Source of the DNA: Ceratodon purpureus
Taxonomy: Eukaryota; Streptophyta; Bryopsida; Pseudoditrichales; Ditrichaceae
Reading direction: 5' to 3'
Length of the DNA stretch: 64,000 nt
Assembly (NCBI GenBank): GCA_014871385.1
Contig: CM026432.1
Location: forward strand, 9,416,825-9,480,824
The translations under genes were made by a program, and so were the position numbers. This document shows positions 60,645 to 64,000 of the stretch, piece after piece (position 1 is the stretch's first letter; every line of letters begins with the position of its first letter). A model generated the notes under the pieces. The model was not told the DNA's origin. It worked only from the letters and a program-made list of their open reading frames with translations, and did no database searches.

Positions 60645-61010
60645 ATTCACATCTCTAAGCTCTTAAAGGAGGGTACTCATGGTGCTTTGACAAGTTGTGC
60701 CTGGAAAGGATGTCAGACAGATTGAGTTCCTCTAAACCTTTTGCGTAGCAATGTCCAGTAAGTGCCTTCGATTCTTCATCCCCGGAGATGGCCATGGAAG
60801 CAAGGAGCAGAGGAAGCCTGCTTATCATGAAACTTAGCAGGAAGCTAGACAGATTTGACTACAAATTCTACATTTAGACTGAATGCAATTAAACTGACGA
60901 GAACAGTGCTTGAAGTGGAGGGAAAGGCAAGACATTGTTCGACCCAGAAGAGGACATGCACTGAGGATGAAGGAAGGCATGTATAGGAGGGGCACACTAC
61001 TGTGCAAAAG
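60645..61010 (-). pseudogene. MTPSL remnant lacking its catalytic core
   Basis: The left part (about 60645-60740) is similar to the 3' end of the adjacent terpene synthase (compare CACATCTCTAAGCTC with CACATCTCTCAGCTC, and GACAAG with the same spacing). The right part (about 60775-61010) aligns with its 5' end: GGAGATGGCCATGGAAGCAA against GGGGATGGCCAGGGAAGCAA, and AGCAGGAAGCTAGACAG against AGCAGGGAGCTGGACAG. The intervening roughly 900 bp, with both metal-binding motifs, are missing. It is therefore a tandem duplicate reduced by an internal deletion, in the same orientation, and disabled. Confidence 0.7.
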
Positions 61011-61200
61011 AATGAACTACATGTTGACCAATTATTGTTTACCAAGGACATTAAGTTGTAACCATTGCAACGTAAGATTGTCCTTGCATGACATGATCAT
61101 TCTCTTTAGAACTGATATCAAATACGATCTGCAATTGCAAAGTATCTGAAGTATTGCATCTAAAAACATACTGAACATGCTCGGAGAACAATATCAACTA

Positions 61201-62481
61201 TTACACGCCTTTAAAATGTTCAGCTTTAGCTCTAACAGGGATGTTCACATCTCTCAGCTCTGGGAAAGGGGACTCACGGAGCCGGTAGCGCTTGGACAAG
61301 CTGTGAAAGTAAAGAGTGCCAGACATGAATTCTTTCATACCCTGTACATACCGGTGTAAAACATATGCCTTCTGTTCGTCCTCCCACACGGGCAGATGAG
61401 TCTCCAGCTCCATGAAATCCCGAGCAATTGCATTGGTCAGGTTCACAGCTTTCCATGCAGCTTCAGGCAGTGACATGCTTTCACTTCTCATGAATACCAT
61501 GATCAAATTTCGCGAATGAGGTTCATCTTGCTCTTTGGAATACGAGTAAATATCGTTGAGGTAAGCATTGTAATACCAGAGGCACTTTGTTAGTTGTTGG
61601 ACTACAGGGTGCTCACGAATCTCAGCTGAAAGAAGGACATTGTTGCTGAGCTCAACACAAATATTACAAAGAGACCCGCCTGTGTTTCGTAGGCGCATTC
61701 TGGTGTAGGAATCCAAATCCATGACGTATTTGCAATGACCTTCTCCTTCCACATCGGCAGAGTAGCTCTCAAGGCTCGAGTCAAAATAGTCCAGGACCGC
61801 ATCTGCAAAATCGCTGAACCACTCTGGGTTGGATACTTCTCTCACGTCACGGCCAAGTTTCCATGTCAACTCCTGGATCGGAGTGGGGTTCGGCAGTGGC
61901 AATTCTTGCCGGAGGACTCCATTCAAACTGTGGAGATACTCTCGCATCCTGTCTGGGCTGCGCGAGAGGTCAATGCCGCTTTTCTCTCTGAGGATGTCAT
62001 TCTGCCCATCAAACATTATGTCGTCCACGAAGAGAACGAGAAGATAAATGGAAGAGACGATTCCCAAACTATCACAACGGACTGTCGAAGGGTGTACGAA
62101 ACTTGCCCATGCGACGCAGGTCTAGAAAATGTTAGAATCTAGCCAGTTGTACGACCAATGCTTCATGATGTGAGCGCAAGCTTCATCTGCATAGACGCTC
62201 TCTCGGCATGGGGGAAGGCCGGGGATGGCCAGGGAAGCAACAAGGGGAGGAAGCTCACTCTCATCAAACTCATCAGCAGGGAGCTGGACAGGTGGAACTG
62301 TATTTTCCAATCTGAGACTCGATGCGCACCAGTACTCGCCGCGAGAGCAGTGCTTCAAGTGGGGAGACATTAGGCAAGATTTTCTAAGCTTCAGATGCGT
62401 AGTCGTAGCAGGCAATGAGGCGGGGGAGAGGCAGCTTGTGTGACAAAGGAGCGACACACTGCTGTGAAAACGAAACGCCAT
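61201..62481 (-). pseudogene. Microbial-type terpene synthase-like (MTPSL) gene with one in-frame stop
   Basis: Class I terpene synthase of the MTPSL group, which ionises a prenyl diphosphate and cyclises it to a mono- or sesquiterpene. From the ATG at 62481 the frame is open for 119 codons, meets TAG at 62124-62122, then continues in the same frame to 61201; read through, it spans 426 codons, a normal MTPSL length. Before the stop is a leader-like N-terminus and KHWSYNW, usual in the alpha domain. After it come DDIMFD (about residues 153-158, metal-binding) and NDIYSYSKE (309-317, NSE motif), with RLRNTGG between and a KRYR near the end. No intron could remove the stop: the only GT-AG pair spans about 31 nt. 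So it looks like a recent nonsense allele, a sequencing error, or recoding. There are no other visible lesions. Confidence 0.85.
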
Positions 62482-62489
62482 TCTGACAC

Positions 62490-63850
62490 TGGTCGTTGTA
62501 CAACGTCAATTTCGAAGGATAGGAAGAACAAGCTTGGGTTGAAGGTTGCTCACTTGTGACTTGAAGGAAGATTGGAGGGATGATTGAAGTTGGTCTGATG
62601 GCGAATTTGTACATGCTCGGATTTGCTGCATATGTGCCTTTCCGGCAGTTCAGCATACATTGAATTTGTCACATTATAACTGTAAAAAACTCGATCGTAG
62701 TCACCGAATAATTTTAGAGCTTATCCTAGCTTCCGCGACGTCAAAACCGTTTTAGTTGCTTAGTTGTATACTCAAACATCACCAGGACTTTACATCACCA
62801 TGCATCACCTTACACCGTACATCTGCCCACTTGCGACTTGAAGGAAGAGTGTCCACGAGATTGGGACTCTTTTTCGTGAAGATCCAAAGTAGTGAATGAA
62901 GTGTTCGCCACTTTGGAGATGAGTCCAGAGAAGAGTCCAATACAGTGATGAAGTGTCTGCGAAGGCAGATTTATTTCGACGAGCAGAAGGTAGAGGCCCC
63001 GCGGGCCACGCTTCAGCCCGGGCAGGGCTGCCTCCGTTTCGAAGCCCCCACTCTCGCCAAGACTCCACCGACGCAGGACCCGCGACCTGACTTTACTTCC
63101 CCCGCCTCCGTCCGTCGCCTCCCCTCCGAGGCTCCGTCCCTCCCCCTCCTGTGTGCCCCCCCAACCCTCCTCCCTCCGAGGTCAACGTTCACCGTCTCCC
63201 TCCCCGTCACCCTAAGAGCATCGCCACGCTTGCACTGCAACGGGGAACTTCAACGGCCCTTGACGGGCCCGGCCTCAAAATGCGCCCCACCGCATCCTCT
63301 TCAACGGCATTCTTCAGCCAGGGCCCTCCAAATGCGAGACCCGGCACGGCCAACTACAGTGCGCGCGCTCCTCCCTGCAAGTGCAGAATTTTATTGTTTG
63401 ACCAAATCTTATCTGTTGACTCTGTCTGTGATAGGACTAAACCGCGTTGCAGTGGCAGACATGCTGTGCAAGGCTGGGGACACGCTCTGCCCACCCTCGC
63501 CACTAAGGGCGGGGCAAAAGAGAGGGTCCGCGGAGGCTGCCCCGCCCTCGCCCTGCCCGCACCCTCCCCCGCCTTGAGCCCCTACAACCGTGACTGGGCC
63601 TCCGCTCCCCGTTCAGGCCCTCCCGTTCCCCGTCATCGCCTTCGTCGCTTGGTCCAGTTCGTAGCTGGGGCTCGGGCTCGCAGGCAGCCGTCCCCCTTTG
63701 TTCACCCTCTCCGTTCCCGACGGTTCCCCACGTTCCTAAGCACCTAAAAAAATAAAAAAATAAACTGAATTCAATTGTACTATCCTGTCCCTATGGCGTA
63801 GCCGCAGTAGTTCCCTACGCCGGAACGGCGTCTTAGGGTTGATGACTCCT
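62490..63850. other. Upstream DNA and a GC-rich island
   Basis: The first 500 bp would contain the terpene synthase promoter; a short block (CACTTGTGACTTGAAGGAAG at about 62548) recurs with one change at about 62829. From 62990 to 63740 the DNA is strikingly GC-rich and open in several frames on both strands, but the peptides are Pro/Arg/Ala-rich with no family motif, so I call no gene. A TAAGAGCATC string at about 63213 resembles a PIF/Harbinger end, but no partner end was found. Confidence 0.4.
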
Positions 63851-63854
63851 TTGT

Positions 63855-64000
63855 CGAATTTTCTCCATCCTCTTTGGGTTTATGACATGTTTTGGTTAGT
63901 ATTTTGGGAACTAAACCCTAAACCCTAAAACCCTAAACCCTAAACCCTAAACCTAAAACCCAAAACATGTTATAAACCCAAAGAGGATGAAGAATATTCG
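63855..64000. repeat. Telomere-like repeats inside an inverted repeat
   Basis: About six CCCTAAA units with small irregularities lie at 63910-63956. They are flanked by 41-bp arms in inverted orientation (63855-63895 and 63960-64000) that match at all but about three or four positions, sharing CATCCTCTTTGGGTTTAT. The window ends at the right arm, so the structure may be longer. The repeat unit is the Arabidopsis-type plant telomere sequence, here interstitial or at a contig edge. Confidence 0.8.

Noticed and set aside
62068-62160. A short intron removing the stop in the terpene synthase
   Set aside because: TTTTCTAG could act as an acceptor, but the only upstream GT gives an intron of about 31 nt, too short for plant splicing.
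4956-62481. Glycosyltransferases plus terpene synthase as one biosynthetic cluster
   Set aside because: The genes are 3-55 kb apart, separated by unrelated genes and repeats, the synthase is interrupted, and no cytochrome P450 or other tailoring gene is present.
63151-63747. 198-codon frame in the GC-rich island
   Set aside because: Pro/Arg/Ala-rich in all frames with no domain; explained by base composition.
1-64000. Transfer RNA and ribosomal RNA genes
   Set aside because: I looked for B-box-like strings (for example near 42950) but found none with matching A box and stems; a covariance-model scan would be decisive.

Overview
The window reads as nuclear DNA of a land plant, most likely a non-seed plant (fern, lycophyte, liverwort, hornwort or moss). 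Three things point there: spliced plant genes (family-1 glycosyltransferases, linker histone H1, an F-box/PP2 protein), a TTTAGGG-type telomere repeat at the right edge, and a microbial-type terpene synthase (MTPSL). MTPSLs are known from non-seed land plants and are absent from seed plants. The species cannot be fixed from the sequence. Genes are GC-richer islands in very AT-rich, repeat-filled DNA.

Layout. 2.2-4 kb: linker histone H1 copy a (+). 4.9-6.7 kb: UDP-glycosyltransferase A (-). 8.8-10.7 kb: a MITE and a deleted PIF/Harbinger element. 15.1-16.4 kb: F-box/PP2 gene (+). 17.3-19.0 kb: UDP-glycosyltransferase B (-). 20.4-21.0 kb: a MITE nested in an older copy of itself. 23-30.6 kb: a decayed satellite of roughly 185 bp, interrupted by a dead piggyBac-like element and a small spliced reading frame carrying an in-frame minisatellite. 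34.3-36.5 kb: linker histone H1 copy b (-). 36.6-53.6 kb: AT-rich DNA with a 633-bp direct repeat pair resembling LTRs, a possible pogo relic and two Stowaway-like MITEs. 53.7-54.0 kb: a small orphan gene. 56.6-58.3 kb: UDP-glycosyltransferase C (+). 60.6-62.5 kb: an MTPSL gene broken by one in-frame stop, with a second, core-deleted copy beside it. Right edge: telomere-like repeats inside an inverted repeat.

The two H1 genes are clear duplicates. They share the intron position, an E2F-type site, a 24-bp upstream block and a 3' untranslated block with a perfect 7-bp stem and 4-base loop. The three glycosyltransferases share one phase-2 intron at the same codon and look intact; A and C are closer to each other than to B. 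The glycosyltransferases and the terpene synthase could both serve specialised metabolism, but they are far apart, and a biosynthetic cluster is only a guess. Splice sites and starts were read by eye; no alignment or database search was run.
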